From Dacryopinax spathularia (Eukaryota > Basidiomycota > Dacrymycetes > Dacrymycetales > Dacrymycetaceae), in contig JBBPFI010000001.1 in assembly GCA_037974965.1 (NCBI GenBank), forward strand, positions 2,170,001 to 2,234,000: a DNA stretch of 64,000 nucleotides, read 5' to 3'. Position 1 is the stretch's first letter, and the number at the start of each line of letters is the position of its first letter. Made by a program: the position numbers and the translations under genes. This document shows positions 1-10,500 of this stretch, piece by piece. The notes under the pieces were generated by a model. That model did not search any database. It was not told the DNA's origin and saw only the letters and a program-made list of their open reading frames with translations.

Positions 1-1675
1 CCACAGTCAGCCAGCCGAGTGAGCTCAATTGTTGTTGACGGATGATGCCCAGACGTTGCCAATCAGATCGTATACCTGGCTGCATCCGTCACATGCCCTC
101 CTGACCAGGCGAGGATTGGCAGGAAGTAAACCGGAACGGTGCTCCTGCCTCACAAGAGAGATGCGCCGTGCGGGGCGAACGTGTTCATACCTCCGACCTC
201 CAGCGTTCCACAGAGAATACATCGAACAGTCATTCAAGGCGTGTATTCTCCGTCACCGTTCAGGGCTTGATGTTGTACAGGCCGTGCCGAGCAGAAGAAG
301 ACCGCTGGATACCTCGGGACTTGTCTCTGGCAAGACCTTGCCGACGGAGCAAACCGCAAGACCATACACATGCAGAATCACTTTGGTTCATAGAGGACAT
401 AGTTCAGCAACCAGTCAGAAGTTACTCGTAGAGCGTTGGAGAGAGTTCAACGGAGATCATGTCGGGTTGGAGGACAAGCGACACGGTTTGCGGGCTGTGC
501 GGCTGTGCTGACGAAGTTATTAATAAACCGCGTCCCTCGGATTCTTCCGCCGCGTTCTGTTCCTCCGGTCCTTCTTGTTCTCCTCCACCCACCCCTCGTG
601 GGTCAGGCTTCTGTCCTTGACCATGAGAGCCTGCAGCGTGTACAAGACATGTCTGAGATGCGCTGTAGGAAGTTGGACGACGGCATCCGTCTCTGTTCAA
701 GATCGACCTCATTGATCGGGATGTTCGCCTATCCTTGCGGCAGGCGCGCATTCTTGCACTTCGGCGAATATGCTTGCATCTCAATGAATACCGCCCTTCT
801 CAGTCCCAAAACGGTTGAACAACTACCACTGAACTGTCTCCTCCTTCTCTTACAAGCTAGCATACCTTGTGCAACTACAACCGTGCCCGTCCGGGCGATG
901 ATTCCGCACGGCATCGAGCACTGCCAGCGTCAATTGGCCTGGGCCGGAAACCATCCACTGACGGCGCTGTAGCTCCCGGATCTTGCAATGTACGCGATCT
1001 CCAGTCCTTTCTCAGACACTCTACATGATCTAATCTCATTAGGCAGCCAGCCGACCTCTATGGACATTGCGGAGTGTCGTTCTGATTAGGAAAGGTGAAA
1101 ACAGGAAGTCTGCAGGGGCAACGCTGGCGCTGAAGCTGAGGTCGTTGACCCTCGTCCGCATACGATTTGGGAGAAGACAGAAATCCACGTCCATGTACTC
1201 ATCTCTGTCGGCAACGTACGGTCTGCGGTTATCAGAGAACTCTCCGGGAAGCACGCGTCGGCGATCGTACTCTCCAGCCTTCCCACGATCTACATCTGCC
1301 GACTTGATCGGGAGCCGTTGGGAATGCACACGGTCGTACAACAGCCGAAGGAGAAGATGTATGTCTCTGCCGGCAGCCCGCAAGAGAAGCTGCTACGGCA
1401 TCTGGCGAGGTGTGGTCGGCTGGGCGATTCCAGCCTTCCAAGGATGGTCATCGGGCGGCTGTCCTTGACCTGCGGTGTAGTGACGGTTCTTTCCCTCTTG
1501 CGGGCACATTTGCGGCGACGAAATTCAACTACCAAAACCGCCGTGCTGCAGACTTGAATACCCTTGTCAAACACATAAAAGCCACTCAACCATGAACCGT
1601 CTTCGCTCAGTCCCTTCTCCCTTCGGAAACAAGTAACCCCAGGCTGCAAACACAACCCCGAGAATCGAAGCCGCA
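1..1675. other. Left-edge stretch with no supportable gene
   Basis: Several 60-180 codon open frames exist on both strands, but none shows a recognisable domain, signal peptide or convincing exon chain. A minus-strand frame at 1383-1039 (114 aa) is the most protein-like but matches no family I know. The last ~100 bases, 1573 onward, look like the promoter and leader of the secreted-protein gene that starts at 1676. Confidence 0.4.
1571..1582 (+). promoter_or_regulatory. Possible TATA-like element of secreted protein 1
   Basis: The stretch CACATAAAAGCC lies about 100 bases upstream of the start codon at 1676. Its paralogue at 6608 has a TATAAAAAG at almost the same distance, which supports a core-promoter reading. 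Confidence 0.35.
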
Positions 1676-2250
1676 ATGATCTTCCCCGTCCTGTCCACCA
1701 TACTCGCCCTCGCGGTCACCTGTCATGCGCTCTGCTTCCAACGTCAATGCCCCCCGGTAGACAACATCGGCATCGCGCGCCTGAACGTGGCTGCGACCAG
1801 CCTTGCTGGCGGCCTGCTCTGGCAATGCACCTACGGCGCGAACATCTGCGCCTATCCCAACGTGAGCCCTGCCTCTCCCTCCTCCCTGCACGCCCGGTCT
1901 TGAAACCTGGTGTACTGATCGTGGTGGCTGGGTCTAGGCAGGAGGAGTGATAGGCGGCGCCACCTGCCCCGCGGCGCTCATCCTCCAACCGGTCAACTCC
2001 ATCTGTCCCACGACAAACGTCGTCGGAGCAGTGCTCGAATCCGCCGACGACACCTTCATAGCCGGCACGTTGTTGTGCTACTATCAGGGCTACGCCAACG
2101 CGTGCGAATACGGGGTGGTACGTACTCCGACTGCACACTTTGCGATCTGCTGCTGGTTGGGAAGTTCGTTGCTGACGAGGTGCGGTGTAGGTGTCGGGCG
2201 CTTGGCTCGGCCAGGGCACGAGCTGCCCTGCGCAGGCTGCTTGCCCTTGA
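1676..2250 (+). CDS. Small secreted cysteine-rich protein 1 (3 exons)
   Basis: I join exons 1676-1861, 1938-2117 and 2191-2250 by GT-AG introns of 76 and 73 nt. All junctions are in phase 0 and give a 141-aa product. Residues 1-18 form a hydrophobic signal peptide (MIFPVLSTILALAVTCHA), so the protein should be secreted. The mature part has about ten cysteines in CP...C.Y and C.Y motifs and ends in a short CPAQAACP tail. The protein minus-encoded at 6608-5992 has the same plan: CP-rich start, CxY pairs, three exons and a short last exon ending in a CP motif. The two therefore look like paralogues of a basidiomycete small-secreted-protein family. Such proteins are often called effector candidates, but no biochemical activity can be read from the sequence. 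Confidence 0.8.
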
Positions 2251-2463
2251 TCGACACCCCCCCCCCCGGCCGCTGTGCAAGCTACGGGCCTTGAATGAAG
2301 CTCCTTGAAGGCTGAGGCAATAGGCCGTACATGTACCAAGCTCCTTGTCGCTGCTCACTCTTAAACTGTCCCAATTTATTCTGTTTTTGAAGGGCCATTC
2401 CATTCCCTTTTTGCGCATAACCACCAGAACATGGATTTGTTGAGGGCATCGAATATCCTGTCA

Positions 2464-2534
2464 TCCGAGATGGTGTAATGGCTAACATTAGTGCCTCTCA
2501 CGCACTGGCTCGGGGTTCGATTCCCCGTCTCGGA
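2464..2534 (+). tRNA. tRNA-Glu (CUC anticodon)
   Basis: The 71-nt sequence folds as a cloverleaf. The acceptor arms TCCGAGA and TCTCGGA pair perfectly. The anticodon stem AGTGC/GCACT encloses the loop CTCTCAC (anticodon CTC, reading GAG codons). The T arm is CGGGG-TTCGATT-CCCCG. There is no intron. The internal A and B boxes needed by RNA polymerase III are present. Confidence 0.93.
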
Positions 2535-2547
2535 AGAAGCAAACAAC

Positions 2548-2557
2548 TTTTATTTTT
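2548..2557 (+). terminator. RNA polymerase III T-run terminator
   Basis: Two T runs (TTTT and TTTTT) start 14 bases after the tRNA 3' end, as expected for Pol III termination. Confidence 0.75.
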
Positions 2558-3620
2558 GGATATCCCTTTCACGAGACGGGGATCTGCATTTGCTAGCACA
2601 AAGGGGCATGGCGGGTTCGGGGAAACAGCGGAGGTACGTGTGGTGATGGCATGTACAGCAATGAGTTCGGGCCGAAGGCGCACTAAGGAGGTCCGCAACG
2701 CGCCCAGCGGCCCAGGCGGTCAGACGCGTCCCAGCAGCCTGCCCGACCCGTTCTGTTGTCATATTGGCCTAAGTCACCGCAACTCCCAAACCTACGAACT
2801 CGTACAATATCAATCCCTATTCAATCCTTGGCCCGTTATTCTCGCGTTTCGTGATCATCCTCCTGGTTGCTACGGGGGAGAAGTTTAGCGTGCCGCCGCT
2901 CAAGCTTCGGCGAGCGCGTTGGAGCCTCCTGGTTGCCGCCTTGGCGACCGGGAGCGGCTGTGCCGACGAAAAGGACCGACGGAACCGAGACGCGCACATC
3001 TCCGGCGGGACGCGCACTCTGTTAGTACCAAAGAGGTGGCCTAACCAGCTCTAATAGGCACAAAATAGATATCTGCCGCTGTCCTTGGGGGGGTATGGCG
3101 GTGGCTGATATAGTGGCATTAATGAGCAATGTAGCGGCACTGGTCATTTCATACCAGGATGCTAATGAGCGAGACATTCCCCCATTTGTGGCATCGGAAG
3201 CGAGTGGTAAATGATCGCGATGTGCACAGCACCCGCGTCGGGTTTGGACGATACAACGCGCGACCGAACGATAACCCGCTCTGCCGGCGGGAAATACCTC
3301 ACCGTTCGGCATCGTTCACTCTCTCCTCATTTGGCCAGCAGAAACGACAGCGATTACCTTTGGGCTGTGCGTGTTCGTCGCCGCCTTTATTCTTCCGATA
3401 GGGTAGCAGCGGAGAGTGGGTCGTCCCTTAGCACAACGACAACATCTTGTGCACCAACTTGGTCGATTCGACTTGCTACTACTCGCCTGCCCATCTCATC
3501 ACGCAACAACTCGGTCGCCGCTTCACACCACCGCGTCAAATGACAACTTGATCTTCATTACCCTGTCTCTACACAAGCACACGACGTTACTCTACGGCCC
3601 TGCTCCAAGCGCCTGGCACG
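2558..3620. other. Intergenic stretch between tRNA and membrane-protein gene
   Basis: No exon chain, RNA gene or repeat family can be supported here. The part nearest 3620 is the pyrimidine-rich leader of the next gene. Confidence 0.4.
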
Positions 3621-5542
3621 ATGCGGCCCACCCTCCTCCCCCTCCTCGCCTCCACCCTCCTCTCCCTCCCACTAGCAGCAAACGCCTTCGTCTTCTCCTA
3701 TACTGCCCCGACATCATGCGACAACCTCACCATCCTATGGGAAGGCGGCACTCCGCCCTTCTCGCTCCTCATCACCCCCTCCCTCGACGTAGCGCGCAAC
3801 TACTCCATCCCCTCATCCGCATTCTCCACCTCTTCAAACCGAGGAAACTTCACCATCCAACTCGACCTCGCCCCTACCTCCAGTTTCCTCCTCACCATGT
3901 CCGACTCGACGGGGTTCGGCACCGGTGGAACAAGCGCGCTGTTAGTAACAGGAGCAAGCACGACAAACACGAAGTGCAACACGGCAGGCCCGCCACTGGG
4001 GTTCAACTTCTACCTCCCCGAGCCCGCGAACCAATGCAAGCCGTTCCAGATCTCGTGGGACGCGAACGCCACTAGGCCCGTCGAGATATGGGGCCTGATC
4101 CCACTGGGGCAGACATTCGAAATCGGGCCCGTGAATGGGGTCGAGACGGAATGGACGGTGAATATCGCCACTGGGACCAGGTGCGTCTCTTTCCTCCTCC
4201 TCCTCCTCCTCCTGGTTTCACTCTGTACACCGAGAGCTGACGACTTGCGGTGGGCAGCTTCTTCCTCGTGCTTGCGGACGCGGCGGGCCACCAGGGCGGC
4301 ACCTCCTCTATCCAGTCCGTCGGCAGCTCCGACGACAGCTCGTGCATTAACGCCAACTCACCCTCGTCGACCGTCAATTCCCAACCCGCGCAAACGAGCG
4401 TCTCGTCCGGCAACTCGCCCGGCGGGTCCAGCGCGGGGATTACAGCATCCAACACCGCCCCCACGTCCTCAGCCACTTCGGGGGCTTCGAACTCCGGCAC
4501 GACCACCTCCCACACAGGCCCAATAGTGGGCGGAGTAGTAGGCGGAATCTTGGCCCTCGTAGCGCTCCTCCTCCTCGCAGGCTATTTCTGGCAAAGACAT
4601 CGTCGTCGGTCCGCCGCACTCCATTCCCCCGGTTTGGGGACATACAAACGTACCGCCTTCGGCACATCTGGAGGAGGGGGGATGATCGACCTTCTCCCTA
4701 ATCCCTCCCATCCCGATCTGCCTCGCAGCGCTTCTTACGGCCCTGGCGGCGTGGGAGGGGGAGGGGCGTACCCAAGTCCACAGCAATACGAGCCCGTACC
4801 CTTCCTCGTCCCTCCTCTTGAGGAGGACAGTGTCTACCGAGACGGCAGCACCGACGGCGGCCGAACGGGGACCACTGGGTTCCCTAACCCGTTCCAGGAC
4901 TCCTCCTCCCCTAGCGCAAGGACCCCGCGTACCCGCACGGCGACAGCGCCGACGAGCACGTTTAGCAGTACTACGACTGGAACGGAGGCGACGCACGGAC
5001 ATGCCCCGTCAGGGTATTATATCGCGAACCCCAACTCGCGCCCCAATTCAGGGCTGTATCCCTCCGCAGCAGGAGCAGCGGGGAGAGGAGGGCCGAGCAG
5101 CAAACGTGCGGAAGCACGCTTGCACGCTCTCCCAGAAAGGAGATACGTCGTCCACACAGACGCTGGAAGTGTGTTAGACTCCGAAGACCCGGCCGACTCG
5201 GGCGACGGGGAAGGAGAGGACGGAGAGCCTGTAGAGCCGGTCGTGGTGGAATTACCGCCGGCGTATGATCCGAGCTTTGTGAGCTCTAACAGGCGGAGAC
5301 CTCGCCCGCCCGGAGCGGGAGCGGGAGTGGCGGGGGCGGGGGAAGACGGAACGAGGCTGTCGGTCGCTACTGACTTAGGGGGGGTAGGGACGAGGACGAG
5401 TCAAGCGAGTGGGGATACTGTTCGCCCAGGGGGGCAGAGAGGCTCTCTGGGGGAAGTGGGGGAGATGGGGGAAGTGGGCGAGGTGGATGGGCTGCCGTAT
5501 GATCGGCCGCCTCCCCCACCGCCGGCGGAGGGACGGAGATAG
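3621..5542 (+). CDS. Single-pass cell-surface membrane protein with Ser/Thr-rich stalk
   Basis: Two exons, 3621-4180 and 4258-5542, join through a 77-nt intron (GTGCGT...GGGCAG) that completes a Ser codon. The product is 614 aa. Residues 1-22 are a signal peptide ending ...LAANAF. Residues ~25-195 form a beta-rich ectodomain of the kind common in fungal surface proteins (ILWEGGTPPFSL) with several N-glycosylation sequons. Next come a Ser/Thr/Asn-rich stalk, one transmembrane helix at about residue 285 (GPIVGGVVGGILALVALLLL) and a QRHRRR stop-transfer patch. The ~290-aa cytoplasmic tail is disordered, rich in Gly, Pro and Ser, and ends in PPPPPPAEGRR. The layout suggests a surface sensor or adhesion protein; the ligand is unknown. 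The gene converges on secreted protein 2. Confidence 0.85.
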
Positions 5543-5991
5543 TCTCTGACTTATGCAGGTTGGAGTACGGTACGTGAGGAGCGATGAGGAGGGCGGGGGG
5601 TGGGATGGACAATTTTTGATGATGCATGCATGATGCATTATGCCTGTTGGGGCCGTATAGCCTGTATGTTTTGTTTAGTGTGGGTGGGATCTGGGATCTG
5701 AATATCCATGGACTTTTTCGTATTCTGCTTGGACTGGCGCGCTTAGCGCTAGACGTGGTGGGGTCAGGCATGTTAGAGCTGGTAATCACCAAGCCGTTAG
5801 CCGTCGCGCGCTAAGTATTTGACGTGGGAGAGAGTGAAATCGCACGAGACAGGGGAAAACGGTATATTTAGCAGGCGCGAAGAGGGAGGGGTTACAGTGG
5901 AGATCAGAGTATGGAATGGAAGATGGGAGGGGGAAATGGCTTGTTGAAAGCCTTAATTGGAGGAGGGCGAGCACCTCTTAGCGAGTTCTCC
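5543..5991. other. Intergenic region between convergent genes
   Basis: This ~450-base spacer should hold both 3' UTRs. It contains a short imperfect inverted repeat (GCGCGCTTAGCGC near 5739 and CGCGCGCTAAG near 5804). No gene is seen. Confidence 0.4.
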
Positions 5992-6608
5992 TCAGAGCGA
6001 GGCCTCAGCAGGGCACGCTTCGTTCGCCCCTCCCGCAGCTCCCAGCGCGCCCGTGTCCTGCACACGCCAACTTTAGCTCCGATATGACAAGAGCATGCAC
6101 GGTGAAAAGTGGACGTACAGCAGCATACTGGCAATAAGACTGGATGTTCCACGAACCCCCGACGACACCCTCGTAGAAGCACAGGAAGGCGCCGTTGTAC
6201 GGCTGGGTGCTGTCCTGGTTGTAGTTCGTCTCACTGAGGGCGATACCGTTTCCGTCGGAGGATGGACACTGGTAGGGCGAGAGAGCCGTCTCGGAGTAGC
6301 AGAGCGAGCCGCCGTTCGTCAATGTGCCCGTTGTCTACAGAACTCGCAGGTTAGAGTGTGTTTGCAGGAGATGAGATGAGGGGAGTTTTGGAACGTACAC
6401 CGTCGTATTCGCAGACTGCGTCGTAGCCCTGCGTGGAAGGCTGGTAGCCGTACCAGCAGTAGAAGAGGTCGCCCTGGTTCCAGTTGACGAGATCCAGCGC
6501 GTCACCAGCCGTGTCGGTCGACGGGCAGACGTAGGTGTAGCCGCGCTTGATGGCGAGGCCTTGGGTGCCGATGGCGGCAGCGAGCAGGATGGCGAGTGCG
6601 GCGAACAT
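5992..6608 (-). CDS. Small secreted cysteine-rich protein 2 (3 exons)
   Basis: On the minus strand, exons 6608-6399, 6334-6119 and 6057-5992 join in phase 0 across introns of 64 and 61 nt, giving 163 aa. Residues 1-18 are a signal peptide (MFAALAILLAAAIGTQGL), followed by a short KR pro-site. The mature protein carries repeated cysteine motifs (YVCPSTDTAGD, FYCWYGY, VCEYDG, SLCYSE, YQCPSS, FLCFYEG, YCQYAA) and a final ANEACPAEASL. It shares exon plan and motif order with secreted protein 1, so I read the two as paralogues. It is predicted to be secreted and disulfide-bonded; the function is unknown. Confidence 0.82.
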
Positions 6609-6710
6609 CTTGTTCTTGGATAGCAGGTGGGTGCGAAGAGCTGAATGAGCTTAGGAGGCTGAGAGCTGGTTCAGGAGGTGCGATGATAATCGGTGGGTCG
6701 TTCAAAGCGG

Positions 6711-6722
6711 TCTTTTTATACG
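6711..6722 (-). promoter_or_regulatory. TATA box of secreted protein 2
   Basis: Read on the minus strand, TATAAAAAGACC lies about 105 bases upstream of the start codon at 6608. Fungal secreted-protein genes often have a TATA box at this spacing. Confidence 0.5.
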
Positions 6723-6724
6723 TT

Positions 6725-7505
6725 GTCGTGCATATTCCGACAACGCCGTCCGGCACCCTATTTACCTGATGAGAGGTTGGGCGTTGCCCAGACAAGAGCA
6801 TCAGGCGTCCAAACACCGGTAAACTTCGTCCGCAACCCAAGCAGACTGCAAGCGACAAACGCTCAGAGCCTCCTGACAACAGGCGAGAGGGTGTACGGCC
6901 TGTACTCGTTGCTGAGTCGACGAGCATCACCAGCGTTGTCCGAGTACAGATCAGAAGCTCTCTTCGCGTTCTATTCATTGTCGGGACGCATGCCGAGAGC
7001 TGCACGGCATGCCGGGCAGAAACCAAGGCTTGCAGAGTAGTCCATAGTGCGGCCACAGACGAATCCGCCATAGCCGGTGCCACCGTCTAGCTCTCAGCGC
7101 CGATGGTTGGTTCAGCTAGTATACCTTCTGCTCTGCATTTGGGCCCTCCGCGAGAGATGGTAGGTATGCGGAACCCCCAGGGATGTTTCGGTGCTGTAGA
7201 CTTCGGGAGCACAGCAAGGCAGCATTCCAGCAGCGCTCGTCTGATCTCTCTCAGGCGGACGGCGCGCTCTGGCCTAAGATTGACAGTAAGGATCAGTTGA
7301 CGTTGGTCCAGGTGGCAATGTCCTCAGGGTTTGTGGTGCGGATGATAGTTGAGCGCGTCCCGTCCTGGAAAAGAAACGCGATGAGACCGCTTAGCGATAT
7401 TGCATGCGCGAAGACGCGTCTTGCCTTTGGTGTCCGCAGGACCATTCGGTCTCACGTGAGCTATGGCTGTACAGTTATGACTCCCGGCCCTCCGTCAACC
7501 TCCTA
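6725..7505. other. Region between secreted protein 2 and the Helitron
   Basis: Minus-strand frames around 7083-6750 contain a protein-like run (GFCPACRAALGM) but I cannot build a gene from it. It may be a decayed host gene. Confidence 0.3.
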
Positions 7506-10500
7506 CCAGTTCGTCACGAGGTTAACCCGTCTCGCTTCGCTCATCGTTCCGTAATTTCATTTATTACGCTGTTATTCTCAAAATGTACAGGAATCAAAAA
7601 GGACACTTAGGTAAGGACTGTAAGGACTTCAGGATATACAACATTGGGGGTAACAGATTGCGGAGGTATGTTGCAAGATTTTGGGGGCAAAAGGACCTTT
7701 ACAGCACCTGCCGTGGTACAGCGTGATAGCGCAACATAGAGCTGACCATGCGAGAAAACGGGCATGCGGAGGTCAAGGCCTACATTCTGAACCGACTGTC
7801 CCTGTGCCTTGTTAATGGACATTGCAAATGCCAGTCGCACTGGGAACTGGCACCGCTTGAGCGTGAATGGAAGCTCCTCTTCAGAAGGTATGAGCGTAAT
7901 TCGTGGAATAAAGGCCATTTCGCCACCATGTTCACCCCCAAGCAGTCGAACTTGAAGGACATGGCGATGGGCTGAAATAAGACGCATGCGGGTGCCATTG
8001 CAGAGGCCCTGGGTTGGAGCTAGGTTGCGTAACAACATCAGGGTGCAGCCTGGCTTGAGGATGAGCTTGCTTAGTGGGAGGCCTGGAACCTTGAGAGAAT
8101 TCAGGTATTCAACAGGAAGGTCCAGTGGTGCTGCAGTAGGCTCCTGAACAACAGAATCGGCCGAAAGAAAGGTGTTTGGCTCCCCTGGGAGCAACTCCAG
8201 GACTTGCGCATTCAGATCATCGACCTCAGTGTTCCGTGCTGCCAGGATGGTGCGGTGGAGGAAGTAATCATCCCCTTCTTGACCGGACAGGTTGGGATTT
8301 CTGATGTCTTGATAGATAGCTGCAATCAGATGTTGCACTTCAGGTCCACATTGCATACCATCCCGCAACTGGACCATCCCATCTGGCCGGGTGGCCTGCC
8401 CTGTCCCCACCCTTAACAACCATGCTGCAAACTGGGCACTTTGAGGATCTGCTGCATCCAGTCGCATGTTGCGTGTGAGGCGTAGCACTTGAATATGCTC
8501 CCACAGGTGGGAGCGTTGCAGACAGGCATCCACAATGTTCTCCCGCTCACCCCGTGGCTCCACAGGCAAGGTCTGTTGCCAGTCTCCTCCGAACACCATC
8601 CGCATCCCTCCAAACGGTTTGTTGGGCTGGTTCCGCACATCCCGCAAGGTGCGATCCACTGCCTCAATGCAGTGCTTGTGCTGAGCGGTGGCTTCGTCCC
8701 AGATGGTGAGCTCAGCCTTGCGGAGCAGCTCTGCCAATTGGCTATTCTTGGCCACGTTGCAGGCTGATGTCTCATTGATTGGGATCGGGATCTTGAACGT
8801 GGAGTGTGCTGTGCGACCACCAGGGAGCAACAGCGCTGCAATGCCAGACGAAGCAACACAGAGGACAATCCTACCCTCGGAGTGCAGATGAGCACATACT
8901 GCCTTGTAGACAAAGGTCTTCCCAGTGCCGCCTGGACCTTGCAGCCAGAACATTCCACCCCGCTCTGGATGGTGGACGATTGCATCAAATGCCGCTTTCT
9001 GTTCTTGGTTGAAGCACATTGTCATCTCTGTTGCCATCTCTGCCATCTCCACCCGATCGTAGTCCAGCTGCTCTGCAATTTGGTGGTTGGCATGCTGAGC
9101 AAGTCGTGCATCCCAGTCGGTGCGGAAAGCAGGGAATTCGCCATTGAACCGTTCATCGGTCAGGCTGGCCCCTTGGCTGCGCAAGAGTTGGTCAATGAGG
9201 AAGAGGCCATAGTCCAGGGCATCCTCTTGCGTCATATCAGGGCTCTGTCGCTGGAGGCGCCGTAACAGATCGTCACAAATGTGGTTCTTGAATTCGGTCC
9301 ATAATGCTCCAGGGGAGGTTGGGTTGCAATGCTGCAGCATGGTGGCAAACAACAGGCGGAGTTGGGCTCCTGTCTGCATGTTGCATGCCTCTTGCAAGCA
9401 CCCCATCCACTCACCATCATCCTCCAGCAGTCCTAGGGCACAACATGCGGCTTTGAAGGTGGGGTGCACAACACCGCCCACAGTGCGCAGATCCTCGAAA
9501 GAGGTAGGACCCGGCACATGTGCAAGCAGAGTGCGCAGGTAGAAGCGCTCTCCAGCAGTTGGCTGTATGAAGTACATCCGTCCAATAGCATACTGGGACC
9601 GATGGAAGTCCCAGCATCGAGCTGTCTTCTTCCATACATAGTAGGCGGGAAACTCCTGGTAGGTGTGTATGCGCTGTGCAGGCTCCAAGGAGGCATTCAT
9701 TGCAAAAAACTCGGTGAGGGTGGTGCGTGTGCTCGAAGCACGATCGATCACTGCATCAAGCTGATCTTCCTCCCGGAAATAGATTTGTTGCTCATTGGGA
9801 AGGTGAACAGGAAGACGATAGACAGAGGGCTTCTCCTCATGCATGCGGAAGCGGAAGAGGCGCCATACAGCCTCCACAGGTCCCACATACCGTGCATCTA
9901 GGTAGCTCTTGACCTCATCGGTGACCTCCAGGGTGATGCGGTCCTGGCCTTTGTATACATACTTGTGGATGTACTTCACTGCACCCACAGTAAAGCAGAA
10001 TTCAGCATTACAGTGAGCCTGGATGCGTCTCAGAAGGTTCCTAAGCATATTGGTTAGTCATGGTCAGACAGGGGTAAGAGTGTGCACACTTCGGATAAGG
10101 TACCACCCATCTGTTATCCAGCGGGACCCCACTCTTCTGAACAGAACGACCATTATTGGGGCGTCGGAGCTGCACGTAGGAGTTGGTGTCCATGCGGGTC
10201 TCTGGAGAGAACGCCTTGGGGAAACCCTTGCTGCATTTCCCATCTTTCATGCATGGTGCATTGGCAAAGGCTGCCCCACAGGGGCCATGGATCATGTGTG
10301 AGGTTACCAACTCATAAAGCTCAGGCTCCTCCTGTTGACATGGGATCTCTGCTGAGATGTGGAGATCAACCTCTTGAGGTGAGCGCAGCTTGGAAGACTG
10401 TTCGAGGAAAATCAGAAGGTGCATGTGTGGCAGCCCTCGCTTCTGGTATTCAATGGTGTAAACTCGTGCCACTGCCTTGCCAAAGATGTTTGCTTTATAG

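Noticed and set aside
29-972. Overlapping open frames at the left edge as genes
   Set aside because: Frames overlap on both strands, lack ordered sequence, and some begin at non-ATG codons.
10041-10100. Frameshift breaking the Helitron gene
   Set aside because: GT-AG borders, a branch site and exact restoration of conserved sequence show a 49-nt intron.
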